Shown one piece after another: positions 52,822 through 62,047 of a DNA stretch of 64,000 bases (position 1 is the first letter of the stretch; every line of letters starts with the position of its first letter). The position numbers and the translations under genes were made by a program. The notes under the pieces are model-generated. The model worked only from the letters and a program-made list of their open reading frames with translations. It searched no databases and had not been told where the DNA came from. The stretch lies in assembly GCA_002497075.1 (NCBI GenBank), contig DAML01000008.1, positions 3,605 to 67,604 on the forward strand, given 5' to 3'. The DNA comes from Methanomassiliicoccaceae archaeon UBA472 (lineage in GTDB: Archaea; Thermoplasmatota; Thermoplasmata; Methanomassiliicoccales; UBA472).

Positions 52822-53514
52822 ATGATGCTCCAGGAACGTTCCTTCAGTGTGGATGATAGCCGGCTGAGGTCTCGCGTGGCGATGTGGTCGGGCCTCTCCT
52901 TCCTCATGTTCATCTCTTCCTTGGTCATGATCTTCTGGGGAGGACCGATACTGGAGCTGGAGGGAAAGGAGATCGGAATAGCCCAGCTCATCTGGCTGCC
53001 CGGCCTTATCGGTTCCTGCTCCTGCCTTTGGATGCTTCTAACCATGAGGGACGCGCGCGGCATCATGTCCATTCCCGTGTCGCTGGGCAACCTGGCGGCC
53101 GCGGAGATGTTCTCGCTACTGCTCCCGGTCGAGGAGGTGTCCGGCCTGGTCTGGGAGACCGGCAACGGCCTGGTGCTGGCGATATCCTTCGCCGCTCTAG
53201 CCCTAACGTCGCTGACCTGGACGGCCATCGCGCTGATCGACCCCTCCCGCACCAACCGTACCGCGTACACGGTGGCCCTCTCGGCAGTGCTCATCATCGG
53301 GTTCCTGCTCTCTTACAACTATCTCTGGTCCCTGCAGGGCGCGTTGGCCGCTGGCCTGGCGGGGGCGCTGTTCTGGGGCATGTCCTATGACCGCCGCCTG
53401 CATCCCTACCGGAAACAAAAGGTAAAGAGCAAGAGCTCCCCGGGGGCGCTGTTCCTGATAACCTTCCTGGGGCTGCCTATGCTGCTGCTGGGGCTTCCCT
53501 ATCTGCTGCTCTAA
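52822..53514 (+). CDS. Uncharacterised multi-pass membrane protein
   Basis: 230 residues from ATG 52822 (a second ATG follows directly). Six or more hydrophobic segments: MWSGLSFLMFISSLVMIFWG, IAQLIWLPGLIGSCSCLWML, IMSIPVSLGNLAAAEMFSLL, GLVLAISFAALALTSLTWTA, ALSAVLIIGFLLSYNYLW, ALAAGLAGALFWGMSY and a C-terminal hairpin LFLITFLGLPMLLLGLPYLL. No conserved polar motif points to a transporter family. Its last codons overlap the purM stop by 4 nt (CTAA). Not recognised. Confidence 0.65.
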   Translation: MMLQERSFSVDDSRLRSRVAMWSGLSFLMFISSLVMIFWGGPILELEGKEIGIAQLIWLPGLIGSCSCLWMLLTMRDARGIMSIPVSLGNLAAAEMFSLLLPVEEVSGLVWETGNGLVLAISFAALALTSLTWTAIALIDPSRTNRTAYTVALSAVLIIGFLLSYNYLWSLQGALAAGLAGALFWGMSYDRRLHPYRKQKVKSKSSPGALFLITFLGLPMLLLGLPYLLL

Positions 53515-54536
53515 TAGGTGTCGTAGTGCACCTTGAGCCGGGGAACGCCGCAGCCAGATCCTTTCACGACCTTCCCGACGACCTCCGCTTTGCCTTTGAG
53601 GATGGAGAGCGCTTCCTCGACCCCCTCCGGCCTTAGAATAACACCGTAGCCCATTCCCATGTTGAAGGTCTTGTACATCTCGTGGTCGGTAACGTTGCCG
53701 ATGCGCTGAACGGCCTTGAATATCGGCTGCGGTTCGATGGGGTCGGTGATGCGGTACTCGAAGCCCTTCTTCAAACGGACGAAGTTCTTCAGGCCCCCGC
53801 CGGTCACGTCCACCATGCCGGTGACCTTGACCGCGTCGACGACCTTGAGCACGTCGCGGACGTAGATGTGGGTCGGGGTGAGCAGCTCCATGCCCACGCT
53901 TCCGTCGAGCCCGTCCACCTCGTCGTGCAACGAGATCCCGGCCGAGGACAGGACCTTGCGGGCCAGGGTCATTCCGTTGGAGTGTACGCCCGATGAGACG
54001 AGGCCGATGATGACGTCCCCCTCCTCGATGTCCGCGCCCGTCACCATCTTGTTCTTGTCCAGAAGGCCGAGGGCGGTGCCGGAAAGGTCCACTCCCTTCA
54101 CCATTTCGGGAAGGACGGCCACCTCCCCGCCTACCAGGTCCACGTTGGCCATCTCCGCGGCGGCGTTCAAACCTTTGCCGATCTGGTCCGTGATCTCCGG
54201 TTTCGGTTCGTCTATCGCTATGTAATCAACGAAGGCGATCGGCTCCGCGCCGACGCAGATGGTGTCATTGACGTTCATGGCCATGCAGTCGATGCCCACG
54301 GTGTCCCACTTATCCAGCGCCTCGGCCACCAGCAATTTCGTGCCGACCCCGTCGGTAGCTAACGTAAGAATGTGGTCCCCCATGTCGATGAGGCCGGTGA
54401 ACTGGCCGGGAAGGTCGATCATTTTCCCCCGTCCGGTGCGCCGGTACTTGAGGTGGCCTACCAGGGCTGATATGGCCTGCGATTTCCGGTCGATGTCCAC
54501 TCCGGCCTTGGCATAGGTCCACTCTTTCTCTTGCAT
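53511..54536 (-). CDS. purM: Phosphoribosylformylglycinamidine cyclo-ligase (AIR synthase)
   Basis: 341 residues from the ATG at 54536; a TTG at 54548 would add four. AIR synthase motifs: TYAKAGVDIDRKSQAISAL, PGQFTGLIDMG, ILTLATDGVGTKLLVAEAL, GIDCMAMNVNDTICVGAEPI, LVGGEVAVLPEMVKGVDLSG, GLVSSGVHSNGMTLARKVL, LLTPTHIYVRDVLKVV and TGGGLKNFVRL, then FNMGMGYGVIL. PurM closes the imidazole ring in the fifth step of purine biosynthesis, using ATP. The protein is full length. It is convergent with the multi-pass membrane gene and divergent from rlmE. Confidence 0.96.
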   Translation of the reverse strand: MQEKEWTYAKAGVDIDRKSQAISALVGHLKYRRTGRGKMIDLPGQFTGLIDMGDHILTLATDGVGTKLLVAEALDKWDTVGIDCMAMNVNDTICVGAEPIAFVDYIAIDEPKPEITDQIGKGLNAAAEMANVDLVGGEVAVLPEMVKGVDLSGTALGLLDKNKMVTGADIEEGDVIIGLVSSGVHSNGMTLARKVLSSAGISLHDEVDGLDGSVGMELLTPTHIYVRDVLKVVDAVKVTGMVDVTGGGLKNFVRLKKGFEYRITDPIEPQPIFKAVQRIGNVTDHEMYKTFNMGMGYGVILRPEGVEEALSILKGKAEVVGKVVKGSGCGVPRLKVHYDTY

Positions 54537-54626
54537 GTCCGTACCCAAAGCTGAATCTCCCCGGTCGATAAAATATCATCGGTCGGGCAATGGTTTTTTA
54601 TCCTGCAAGGGATTGAGCGCATTAGC

Positions 54627-55250
54627 ATGTCCAAGAACTGGATGCAGGAGCGCAGGCGCGATTACTATTACAGGAAGGCCAAGCAGCTGGACTACCGCAG
54701 CCGGGCCTCCTTCAAGCTGATCCAGCTAAACGACCGTTTCAACCTTTTCAAGCCGGGCATGACCGTGGTCGACCTGGGGGCCGCGCCGGGCGGCTGGCTG
54801 CAGGTGGTGGCGGAGCGGGTCGGACCTAGAGGAAAGGTCATCGGCGTGGACCTGCAGCCGATCGAGCCCATCGAGGGCGTGCAGACGATCAAGGGCGATA
54901 TCCGAAAGCAGGAGGTGCTGGACGAATTACTGGTCATCTCCGGCGGCAAGGTGGACGTCGTCCTGTCGGACATGTCCCCGAACATCACCGGCAGCTATTC
55001 CATGGACCACGCCCGCTCCATAGAGCTGTGCGAGATGGCACTGTCGTTCGCGCTTACCACGCTCTCCCGCAACGGCAAGCTGGTCTTCAAGATGTTCGAG
55101 GGGGACCTGAGCCGGGACCTGATCGCCGAGGTGCAGAAGCATTTCGAGACGGTGAAGCGCTATTCACCGGAAGCGTCACGTTCCAGCAGCTCCGAGATCT
55201 ACGTTATCGCCAAGGGCTTCGGGAAAGGCACGCAGGGCCAGAGCGGCTAA
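54627..55250 (+). CDS. rlmE: Ribosomal RNA 2'-O-methyltransferase (RlmE/FtsJ)
   Basis: 207 residues. RSRASFKLIQLND carries Lys30, motif I is TVVDLGAAPGGWLQVV, VDVVLSDMSPNITG has Asp115, LVFKMFEGD has Lys155 and SSSEIYVIAKGF has Glu190. This is the K-D-K-E tetrad of FtsJ/RrmJ enzymes that methylate U2552 in the A-loop of 23S rRNA. The TTTTTTATC stretch upstream (54592-54600) is a TATA-like element. The basic N-terminus (QERRRDYYYRKAK) is typical of the archaeal form, and there is no TRAM domain. It is followed by a small gene and the FAH gene, likely one operon. Confidence 0.95.
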   Translation: MSKNWMQERRRDYYYRKAKQLDYRSRASFKLIQLNDRFNLFKPGMTVVDLGAAPGGWLQVVAERVGPRGKVIGVDLQPIEPIEGVQTIKGDIRKQEVLDELLVISGGKVDVVLSDMSPNITGSYSMDHARSIELCEMALSFALTTLSRNGKLVFKMFEGDLSRDLIAEVQKHFETVKRYSPEASRSSSSEIYVIAKGFGKGTQGQSG

Positions 55251-55265
55251 GCTTTTTATTCCGCC

Positions 55266-55526
55266 ATGGCCATGGCAGAGGCGATGCTGACCTACATCAC
55301 CATAATGTTCAACTCCGACGGGCGCCGGCCATCCGAGATATTCGACGCCCTGCACAACATGGGGTTCGAGCCGACCACCGGTAACTACGACGGCGTGTAC
55401 AAGTGGGACAAGAAGGCCACCCTGGACGACGCCATCTATCTGGCTGACCGCGTCTACCTCACCCTGAAGGGCACTGGCGCGATATTCAAGCTGGAGACCG
55501 TGGCCGAGGCCAACGATCCTTGCTGA
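55266..55526 (+). CDS. Small uncharacterised protein (86 residues)
   Basis: Start is ambiguous between ATGs at 55266, 55272 and 55284. The pattern LTYITIMFNSDGRRPSEIF, DALHNMGFEPTTGNYDGVYK, WDKKATLDDAIYLADRVYLT, LKGTGAIFKLETV looks like a compact beta-alpha-beta domain, possibly ferredoxin-like. Not recognised. It lies between rlmE (15 nt) and the FAH gene, whose ATG is just after its stop, so it belongs to that operon. Confidence 0.65.
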   Translation: MAMAEAMLTYITIMFNSDGRRPSEIFDALHNMGFEPTTGNYDGVYKWDKKATLDDAIYLADRVYLTLKGTGAIFKLETVAEANDPC

Positions 55527-55528
55527 TC

Positions 55529-56155
55529 ATGCGCTGCGGCAAGATCGTCTGCGTCGGCCAGAACTACCGGGAGCACATCCGGGAGATGAGGTCCGACGAA
55601 CCGGCCGAGCCGGTGCTGTTCCTCAAACCGTCCACATCCCTCATTTCGGACGGTGAGGCGATACTCGTTCCCGAGGGCGTCGGCATGGTGCACCACGAGG
55701 TGGAGCTGGCCCTGATCATAGGGAAGGGCGGCAAGGACATTCCGGAGAAGGACGCCCTATCCCACGTCTCCCATGTAGCCGTCTTCAACGACGTCACCGC
55801 CCGTGACGTGCAGACGGCGGCGCGCAAGGCCGGGCTGCCCTGGGCCCTGGCCAAGGGCATGGACACCTTCGCCCCGTTAGGAGCGCAGGTCCCCTTGGAC
55901 CAAGTCCCGGACATCCATTCCCTGGACCTGGAGCTGAGGGTGAACGGTGAGCTGAGGCAGAAGGGCAACACCGCCCAGATGATATTCCCGCCGGAACGGC
56001 TGATATCCTACATATCCAGGTTCATGACCCTGGAGCCGGGCGACGTGATCGCCACCGGGACGCCCAGCGGCGTCGGCCCCCTTCAGCCGGGGGACGTGGT
56101 CGAGGCGGTCGTGCTTGGCGTCGGAAAACTGCGCAATCCCGTGCGCACGCGTTAA
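55529..56155 (+). CDS. Fumarylacetoacetate hydrolase family protein
   Basis: 208 residues from the ATG at 55529; a TTG at 55520 overlapping the previous stop is possible. FAHD1/YcgM-type: CVGQNYREHIREM, EPVLFLKPSTSLI, HHEVELALIIGKGG with metal ligands Glu57 and Glu59, VAVFNDVTARDVQ with Asp88, WALAKGMDTFAPLG and VIATGTPSGVGPLQPGD. The family comprises Mg2+-dependent hydrolases, decarboxylases or isomerases such as acylpyruvase and oxaloacetate decarboxylase. The exact substrate cannot be told. Its stop overlaps the convergent lhr stop in TTAA. Confidence 0.9.
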   Translation: MRCGKIVCVGQNYREHIREMRSDEPAEPVLFLKPSTSLISDGEAILVPEGVGMVHHEVELALIIGKGGKDIPEKDALSHVSHVAVFNDVTARDVQTAARKAGLPWALAKGMDTFAPLGAQVPLDQVPDIHSLDLELRVNGELRQKGNTAQMIFPPERLISYISRFMTLEPGDVIATGTPSGVGPLQPGDVVEAVVLGVGKLRNPVRTR

Positions 56156-58908
56156 TCCCAAAAACGCTTCGTCCGCGCGTAATTGATCTCGGCGCTCAGG
56201 ATGTCCCGCAGTAGGTCATCCTCATTGTTCCCGAAGCTGGACAGTATGCGGGCGGCGGTGTCCGCCCCTATGCCGCGGCCGGCGAGGGCCATCATGGCCT
56301 TCTTCCCGCTGCTCTGCACCAGGGAGGCGTTCTTGAAGAGCCGCCGCACCTCCTTCTCCTCCTCTTCCTTGAGGTCCTTCTTCTTGATCAGGCGGATGGT
56401 GTCCCGGTTGTAGCCGTTCAGAGCGGCGATCATCTGTCCCCCGCAGCTGTGGCACACGATGAACCTCCCGGCCTCTCTGGCCTTCAGCCTCCACTGGGTG
56501 CCGCAGTTCAGGCAGGACATGTGCATGCTTTCCTCTTCCAGGCGTTTCTTCAACGCCATGAGTATGGAATGGTCGGCCCGCTGCGGGGTGATCAGCTCCT
56601 TGGACTGCGAAAGTCCGGCCCGGCCGATGGGCGAGAGGCCGCAGATGGTTATCTCCATCTCCCCCGACTCGATGGCCTGGATGACCTGTACCGTCCGACG
56701 CACGTCGAAGTCCTCCCAGAGCACCTTGTCTATGGTCTCCTGCATGAGCGGGGAGTTCTCGTACGCATCCACCAGCCGGGCGAAGCTGACGTTCCGGTAA
56801 TCGGCGTCCCTCTCCACCGCGCCGAACTTCTTGGCGACGAAAACGAAACGCCAGCGCATGTGGCTGGAGTTCTTCATGACCAGGCGGATCAGGCTCTCCA
56901 CGGCCGAGGCGTTTATTGAACGCAACGTATCCAAGATGGTGGACGGAGCCACGTCCCGGGGCAGGTCGATGATGACCCGGTACGGGTCGGTGGTCACCGC
57001 CACGCTCTCCCCCAGACGGGCCGACAGGAGAATGGAGATCATCTTGGACAACGTCTCGTTCACCTTGCTGCCGAAGCACATGTTCAGTATGGCCAGCTTC
57101 TTGCCGATCTCCAGGGTGATGCGCTGGTCGGTGGGCATGGGGAACTTTTCCCGGTGTTCGCCCAAATAATCATCCAAGGCCTTGTAGGTGGCCACGTCGC
57201 CGTGATACGCCGCGCGGTCGTAACCGCGGCGCATGCGGCCCACCTCCTGCGCCACCTCGAACGGGACCGGTATGTCCTCGCCCACCCACGACGGGATCGA
57301 ACCGATCTCCTTGACCTGCTCCACGAGCAGCTCATCTTCCACTATCTCCACGATACGCCACGAGCGCCCGCGGGTGATGAAGGTGGCGAACGGTTCCGCG
57401 AAGGAGATGACGAAGCTCTCGTCCAGGGTTCCCACGATCTTGCGCGAGCCTATGTCACGGATGCGGTAAGTGCGTTCGTCGGGGATCATGGATATGTTGT
57501 CGTAGAAGTACTTCCGGCCGCGCCCGGAGCGCTTGTATTCGTCCTCGTTGATGAAGACCAGCCCGATCTCCGCGATCTGCCTGAGCACCGTATCGAACTT
57601 CTGCCTGCTCAGCTCCCGGAACGGGTAGGACCGGCGGACGATGGCGTAAGCCTTCTCTATCAGCACCGGCCCGGCGGAGGCCATGGCCACCAGCTGGTTG
57701 GCCAGCACCGTCAACGGGTCCTGCCTAACCAGCAGCGGTTCGAACTTCTCGGCCATGGCCATCCTGGTGACGACCAGGCTTTCCGCGATCTCGTCTGGCG
57801 TGGACGCTATTATCGCCCCCTCCGATCGGCGGCCGATCTTGTGCCCGGCCCGGCCCATGCGCTGCACAAGACGGGAAACTTGGCGCGGGGAGTTGTACTG
57901 GATGGCGAAATCTGAGGAACCGATGTCTATCCCGAGCTCCAGGGACGACGTGCATATGAGCCCCTTCAGCCGCTCGTTCTTGAAATCGTCCTCCATCTCC
58001 ACCCTGGTCTCCTTGCTCAGCGAGCCGTGGTGGACGCCCACGTTGAAATTCTCGTCCCAGATGTGGTACCGGGCGGCGAGAGCTTCCGCCGTGTCCCGGG
58101 TATTGACGAACAGCAGGGTGGAATGGTGCTTCTCGATGAGGTCCTTGGCCCGCCTCATGCAGGCTATGAGCTGCGGATCGCTCTGCAGAGTTCCCGCCAG
58201 GTCCTTGTCCTTCTCCACGACCTCCGGGGACTGCACGCTTATGCTCATCTCCTTGGTCACCTTGGCCCGGATGACGCGCACCTTGCGGCCGACGCCGCCG
58301 AGATAGTTAGCCACTTCCTGATGCGAACCGACGGTGGCCGAAAGACCGACGCGCTGGAACTCGCCGGCCAATTCGACCACTCTCTCCAGGGCTATGGACA
58401 GCTGCGCCCCTCTCTCGTCGTTGGCCAGCTCGTGTATCTCGTCCACCACCACGTAGCGGACGTTGGCCAGATGCGCCCGGAGGTTCTTGCCGGTGAACAT
58501 GATCTGCAGCGTCTCCGGCGTGGTGATCAAAATGTCAGGAGCGAACTTGGACTGTCTTTGGCGTTCGGACTGGGAGGTGTCCCCGTGTCTCACGGCCACC
58601 CGAAGGTTCAGAGCTTCCCCGAACTCCTCCAGGCGCTTGAGCATGTCCCGGTTGAGGGCGCGTAGTGGCGTGATGTACAGCAGCCGGACGCCTTTCCCGG
58701 GGGTGTTGATCAGCTGATGGAGAAGGGGCAGCATGGCCGCCTCGGTCTTGCCGATGCCGGTCGGGGCCACGAGAAGAACGTTCTCTCCGGCCAGCACCGG
58801 AGGTATCGCCTCGCTCTGAGCCCCGGTCGGCTCATTGATGTCCTTGTCCTCCAGCACCTTGCGGATGCGGGGGTCCAGCAGTTCGAATACCATGTCCTTA
58901 CCGTTCAA
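56152..58908 (-). CDS. lhr: Archaeal Lhr-type SF2 helicase
   Basis: 918 residues. Helicase motifs: PTGAQSEAIPPVLAG (Q), APTGIGKTEAAM (I, ~49), ITPLRALNRDM, VDEIHELAND (II), LSATVGS (III), TLLFVNTRDTAEAL (IV), CTSSLELGIDIGSSD (V) and QRMGRAGHKIGRR (VI). A winged helix and Lhr-core domain follow, with Trp residues (FITRGRSWRIVEIV; IPSWVGEDIPVPFEVA). The C-terminus has a zinc knuckle (CLNCGTQW ... CHSCGGQM) and a helix-hairpin-helix-like tail (MALAGRGIGADTAARILS). This is the short form of Lhr usual in Euryarchaeota, probably in replication-coupled repair. It overlaps the start of the ClC gene by 4 nt, so the two may be co-transcribed. It is shorter than the Lhr at 12875. Confidence 0.92.
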   Translation of the reverse strand: MNGKDMVFELLDPRIRKVLEDKDINEPTGAQSEAIPPVLAGENVLLVAPTGIGKTEAAMLPLLHQLINTPGKGVRLLYITPLRALNRDMLKRLEEFGEALNLRVAVRHGDTSQSERQRQSKFAPDILITTPETLQIMFTGKNLRAHLANVRYVVVDEIHELANDERGAQLSIALERVVELAGEFQRVGLSATVGSHQEVANYLGGVGRKVRVIRAKVTKEMSISVQSPEVVEKDKDLAGTLQSDPQLIACMRRAKDLIEKHHSTLLFVNTRDTAEALAARYHIWDENFNVGVHHGSLSKETRVEMEDDFKNERLKGLICTSSLELGIDIGSSDFAIQYNSPRQVSRLVQRMGRAGHKIGRRSEGAIIASTPDEIAESLVVTRMAMAEKFEPLLVRQDPLTVLANQLVAMASAGPVLIEKAYAIVRRSYPFRELSRQKFDTVLRQIAEIGLVFINEDEYKRSGRGRKYFYDNISMIPDERTYRIRDIGSRKIVGTLDESFVISFAEPFATFITRGRSWRIVEIVEDELLVEQVKEIGSIPSWVGEDIPVPFEVAQEVGRMRRGYDRAAYHGDVATYKALDDYLGEHREKFPMPTDQRITLEIGKKLAILNMCFGSKVNETLSKMISILLSARLGESVAVTTDPYRVIIDLPRDVAPSTILDTLRSINASAVESLIRLVMKNSSHMRWRFVFVAKKFGAVERDADYRNVSFARLVDAYENSPLMQETIDKVLWEDFDVRRTVQVIQAIESGEMEITICGLSPIGRAGLSQSKELITPQRADHSILMALKKRLEEESMHMSCLNCGTQWRLKAREAGRFIVCHSCGGQMIAALNGYNRDTIRLIKKKDLKEEEEKEVRRLFKNASLVQSSGKKAMMALAGRGIGADTAARILSSFGNNEDDLLRDILSAEINYARTKRFWD

Positions 58909-60617
58909 TATAGCTGATGTTCCTCATCTTTGTGCTCTAGGTACTCCATGAGGTCGATGCGGGTCAGGGTGCCCAGCAGTATTCCGTCATCGTGCCCTAC
59001 CACCAACATGCGCGAGATCTGCTTGGCGTTCATGTCCTCGAACGCCTGGTAGGCCGAGGTGCCGGCCTTGACCTTCTCGAAATGTCTGACCATGAGCGTA
59101 TCCACCCGGGCCTCTGGTTCCGCGTGTTCCTCGAGCTGCTCCCTGAGCACCACGCCCAGGACCCTGCCTTCGGCGTCCACCACCGGATAGAGATAATGTG
59201 TTTCGCAGACGGTTCCCTTCCGCGCCTCCGCCACGCTCATCTCGGGGGTCAGGGTGATCGGGTCCCCCCTCATTACCTTTTCCACGGGGACCTCGTCCAG
59301 GGCGGCAGGATCGTAAACGAACGGACGCCTGGCCACCTGATTCTTGAACAGGGTCTGGTCCCCGGTCACGATGTAGGCGATCACGGAGGCGAGCATGACC
59401 GGGATCAGTACCGTGTAACCCCCGACGACCTCGGCCATGAGCACCGAGGCGGCGATCGGCGTCTTGGAAACCCCGGACATCATGGCCCCCATGCCGACGA
59501 TGGCGAACAACGGCACCGGGGTGAGATCAAGCATCAAGGCGAAGGCCGTTCCCAGGGCTCCGCCCATCATCAGCGAGGGGAAGAACACTCCCCCGCTGCC
59601 GCCGGTCCCCACGGTAAAACTGGTGGCCAGCATCTTGGCTAAAAAAATTACGAGGAGAAAGGCCACCGAAGCGGCCGATCCCTCGACAAGCCTGGCGATG
59701 TCGTCCTCCGCCAGACCCAGGACCTCCGGGACGAAGAGCCCGATGCATCCTACGAGCAGCCCTCCATACATTATCTTGGAGGCCAGGGGCTGGCGGCTGC
59801 GCTCCGTCAGCCTTTCCGTGGTGTGCATGGTGAATATGAACAATCGTCCCGCCAGTCCTACGGCGGCCCCCAGCAGCACGATCGCCAGGACGATGAACAG
59901 GTCGAGGTCCATGCTTATGGCCGGGACCATGAAGAGCGGCTCGTAGCCGTTGAAGGAAACGAAGACCAGATAGGATACCACGCTGGCGATCATGGAGGGA
60001 ATGGCCGCCCCCGGCTCCAGGTCGTTCTTGTACGGCACCTCGATGGCGTAGATCGCCGCGCCCAGGGGAGCCCGGAATACCGCCGATAGCCCGGCCGCCG
60101 CTCCGGCTATGGCGAAGGTGCGCATGTCCCCCTTCCTCAATTTCAGCCGTCCTCCGAAGAAGGAGGCCACCGCCGCCCCGATGTGCATGATCGGGCCTTC
60201 ACGTCCGCCGCTCCCCCCGGTCCCGATGGTCAGGGCGGACACCACGATCTTGTACAGTCCAGAGCGGGGCGGGACCTTGCCGCCCCGGTGGTGTATGGCC
60301 TCTATGACGTAACCGGTGCCGCCCCCGGCCGATTCCGGGGACAGCCTGGAGATGATCAGACCGGCCAGCAGCCCTCCCGCGGCCGGCAGGAGGAAACGGA
60401 CGTACCAGGGCAGGTCCGTCGTTTCGTACGAAGCGTGCCATATGCCAAGCAGCAACCACTGGAAGGCCATGGCGCCCAGGCCTGCGAACAGGCCGATGAG
60501 CACGGACAACGGGATCCACTTCCTCAGATAGTTCCGGAAGTCCTCGGTGACCAATCCCTGATATCCCCGTCTGAGATAATGGGCGGCGCGGTTCGCCGCG
60601 GGCTCATCCTGTTCCAT
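58905..60617 (-). CDS. ClC-type chloride channel/transporter with CBS domains
   Basis: 570 residues. Signature segments of ClC: GGGTGYVIEAIHHRGG, GTGGSGGREGPIMHIGAAVAS with the gating Glu in REGP, RAPLGAAIYAIEVPYKND, and FTVGTGGSGGVFFPSLMMGGALG. About ten membrane helices end near 435, followed by two CBS domains (MRGDPITLTPEMSVAEA; LMVRHFEKVKAGTSAYQAFE ... MLVVGHDDGILLGTLTRIDLMEYL). CBS pairs bind adenine nucleotides and may gate transport. Whether it is a channel or H+/Cl- exchanger is not decidable by eye. It is upstream of and overlapping lhr by 4 nt. Confidence 0.92.
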   Translation of the reverse strand: MEQDEPAANRAAHYLRRGYQGLVTEDFRNYLRKWIPLSVLIGLFAGLGAMAFQWLLLGIWHASYETTDLPWYVRFLLPAAGGLLAGLIISRLSPESAGGGTGYVIEAIHHRGGKVPPRSGLYKIVVSALTIGTGGSGGREGPIMHIGAAVASFFGGRLKLRKGDMRTFAIAGAAAGLSAVFRAPLGAAIYAIEVPYKNDLEPGAAIPSMIASVVSYLVFVSFNGYEPLFMVPAISMDLDLFIVLAIVLLGAAVGLAGRLFIFTMHTTERLTERSRQPLASKIMYGGLLVGCIGLFVPEVLGLAEDDIARLVEGSAASVAFLLVIFLAKMLATSFTVGTGGSGGVFFPSLMMGGALGTAFALMLDLTPVPLFAIVGMGAMMSGVSKTPIAASVLMAEVVGGYTVLIPVMLASVIAYIVTGDQTLFKNQVARRPFVYDPAALDEVPVEKVMRGDPITLTPEMSVAEARKGTVCETHYLYPVVDAEGRVLGVVLREQLEEHAEPEARVDTLMVRHFEKVKAGTSAYQAFEDMNAKQISRMLVVGHDDGILLGTLTRIDLMEYLEHKDEEHQLY

Positions 60618-60680
60618 GTGGCACCTGGCCTGTCGGCACCCTAAAAAATGAAAGATCGGGAAGGGATTTGATTAAAGGGT

Positions 60681-61865
60681 TCACTGCTTCGCCGGTTCGG
60701 CCGGGGCCTCTGGCTCGGTGGCCATGGCCAGCATCTCGGAGACGTCCAAGACCTTGATCTTGGCGCCGATCTTCTTAGCAGCCTGCTGCATGTTGAGCAC
60801 GCAGAACGGGCAGGTGGTGGCCAGGATGTCCGCGCCTGTTTCTATGGCCTCCTTGACCCTCTCCACCGCTATCGCAGTGGCCATGTCGTTGTACTGGCTC
60901 TTGTAGCCGCCGCCGGCCCCGCAGCACCGGGATTTCTCGCGGATGTTCTTCATCTCGACGAACTCCACGCCGGGTATGGACTTTATGACCTCGCGGGGCT
61001 CGTCGTAAACCTTGGCGTGCCGTCCGAGATGGCACGGGTCGTGATAGGTGACCTTGGCCTTGATCTCCTTGGTGAACTTCACCTTCTTCTCCTTCAGCAG
61101 CTTGTTGGCGTACTGGGCGAAGTGGAACACCTCGAACGTTGGGTGAGCGTAGAACTTGCCGTAGTCATGCACGGTGGTCTTGTAGCAGCCGGCGCAGGCG
61201 GTGACCATGGCCTTGGCCCCCATGTGCTCGACGGTGCCGATGGTATGCTCGGCGAAGCGATAGGTAAGCCCGGTCTGCCCGGTCCTCAGCGCGGGGGAGG
61301 TGCAGCACCACTCGTCGCCCTCCATGATGTTGGTCGATACACCGCACCGATTCAGGAATATCACGCTGGCCTTGGCCAGGTTCTGCATCCTGTAGGACGC
61401 TGTGCAGCCGGCGAAGAACACCACGTCCGGGTTGTCCGCCTTCGGGACCGCCGGATACCAGGCACCCCTCTTCTCCATGGGCTCCCCGTACGGGTTCCGG
61501 CCTTCCTCCAGACGCTCCCTGATCTTGATGTGGGCGGGCATGGGGCCGTGACCGTTGTCGATGCACCATTCCCTGACCTTCTCCCAGAACTCGGCGAAGT
61601 CGATGCCCACGTGGCAAACGGTAGAGCAAGCGGCGCAGGTGGTGCACATGAACAAAGCCTCGACGAACTCATCGTCGATCTCGACCTTGCGGCCCAGCAG
61701 CTTGTCTATGGCGGTGCGCTTGCCCAATTGTGAGATGTAGAATACCTTACCCCTGGGGGTAACGGACTCCCAAGGCGTCTGCCTCCACGTCTCGCAGGTG
61801 CGAATGCAGTAGCCGCATTGAAGGCAAGCTTGAACCTCTCTGTCGATGTTCGGTAATTTGACCAT
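60681..61865 (-). CDS. hdrD: HdrD-like iron-sulfur protein (heterodisulfide reductase D type)
   Basis: 394 residues from the ATG at 61865. Two CxxCxxCxxxC ferredoxin motifs: ACLQCGYCIRTC (Cys14, 17, 20, 24) and MCTTCAACSTVC (74, 77, 80, 84). Two CCG-type domains follow: FFAGCTASYRMQ ... EWCCTSPAL (variant) and YHDPCHLGRHAKVYDEP ... SRCCGAGGG (canonical). In HdrD and HdrB a CCG domain holds the noncubane cluster that reduces CoM-S-S-CoB, while related (Fe-S) proteins reduce lactate or glycolate dehydrogenase partners. The size and order (ferredoxin first, CCG after) fit HdrD. No hdrE-like gene is adjacent. The start is supported by a Met in VKLPNIDREVQ and the lack of a better one upstream. 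Confidence 0.85.
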   Translation of the reverse strand: MVKLPNIDREVQACLQCGYCIRTCETWRQTPWESVTPRGKVFYISQLGKRTAIDKLLGRKVEIDDEFVEALFMCTTCAACSTVCHVGIDFAEFWEKVREWCIDNGHGPMPAHIKIRERLEEGRNPYGEPMEKRGAWYPAVPKADNPDVVFFAGCTASYRMQNLAKASVIFLNRCGVSTNIMEGDEWCCTSPALRTGQTGLTYRFAEHTIGTVEHMGAKAMVTACAGCYKTTVHDYGKFYAHPTFEVFHFAQYANKLLKEKKVKFTKEIKAKVTYHDPCHLGRHAKVYDEPREVIKSIPGVEFVEMKNIREKSRCCGAGGGYKSQYNDMATAIAVERVKEAIETGADILATTCPFCVLNMQQAAKKIGAKIKVLDVSEMLAMATEPEAPAEPAKQ

Positions 61866-61944
61866 TGCGATACCTCTGAGCCCAAGTGAGGAGGGTGGAC
61901 GGATGCCCAACCCCGTTTAGATTGTGCTCTATGCATGTCCAACG

Positions 61945-61960
61945 GGTATTAAAGTTTTTT
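61945..61960 (-). promoter_or_regulatory. Candidate promoter of the HdrD-like gene
   Basis: On the minus strand AAAAAACTTTAATACC provides an A-rich BRE and a TATA-like TTTAATAC about 80 nt upstream of the start at 61865. Confidence 0.4.
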
Positions 61961-61964
61961 CAGC

Positions 61965-62022
61965 CCATCAATCGTGATGGCCAAAGGGGGTCAGAAATAA
62001 AAATATTTTTTTTTAGATTAAT
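61965..62022 (-). terminator. Terminator after the ferritin-like gene
   Basis: Reading leftward from the ferritin-like stop at 62048, the A-run in 62007-62016 becomes a T-tract in the transcript, preceded by further A/T. A 6-bp stem CCATCA/TGATGG (61965-61970 with 61975-61980) is the only hairpin nearby. Confidence 0.45.
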
Positions 62023-62047
62023 ACGATGGACCATCAGCTCCCGGCGA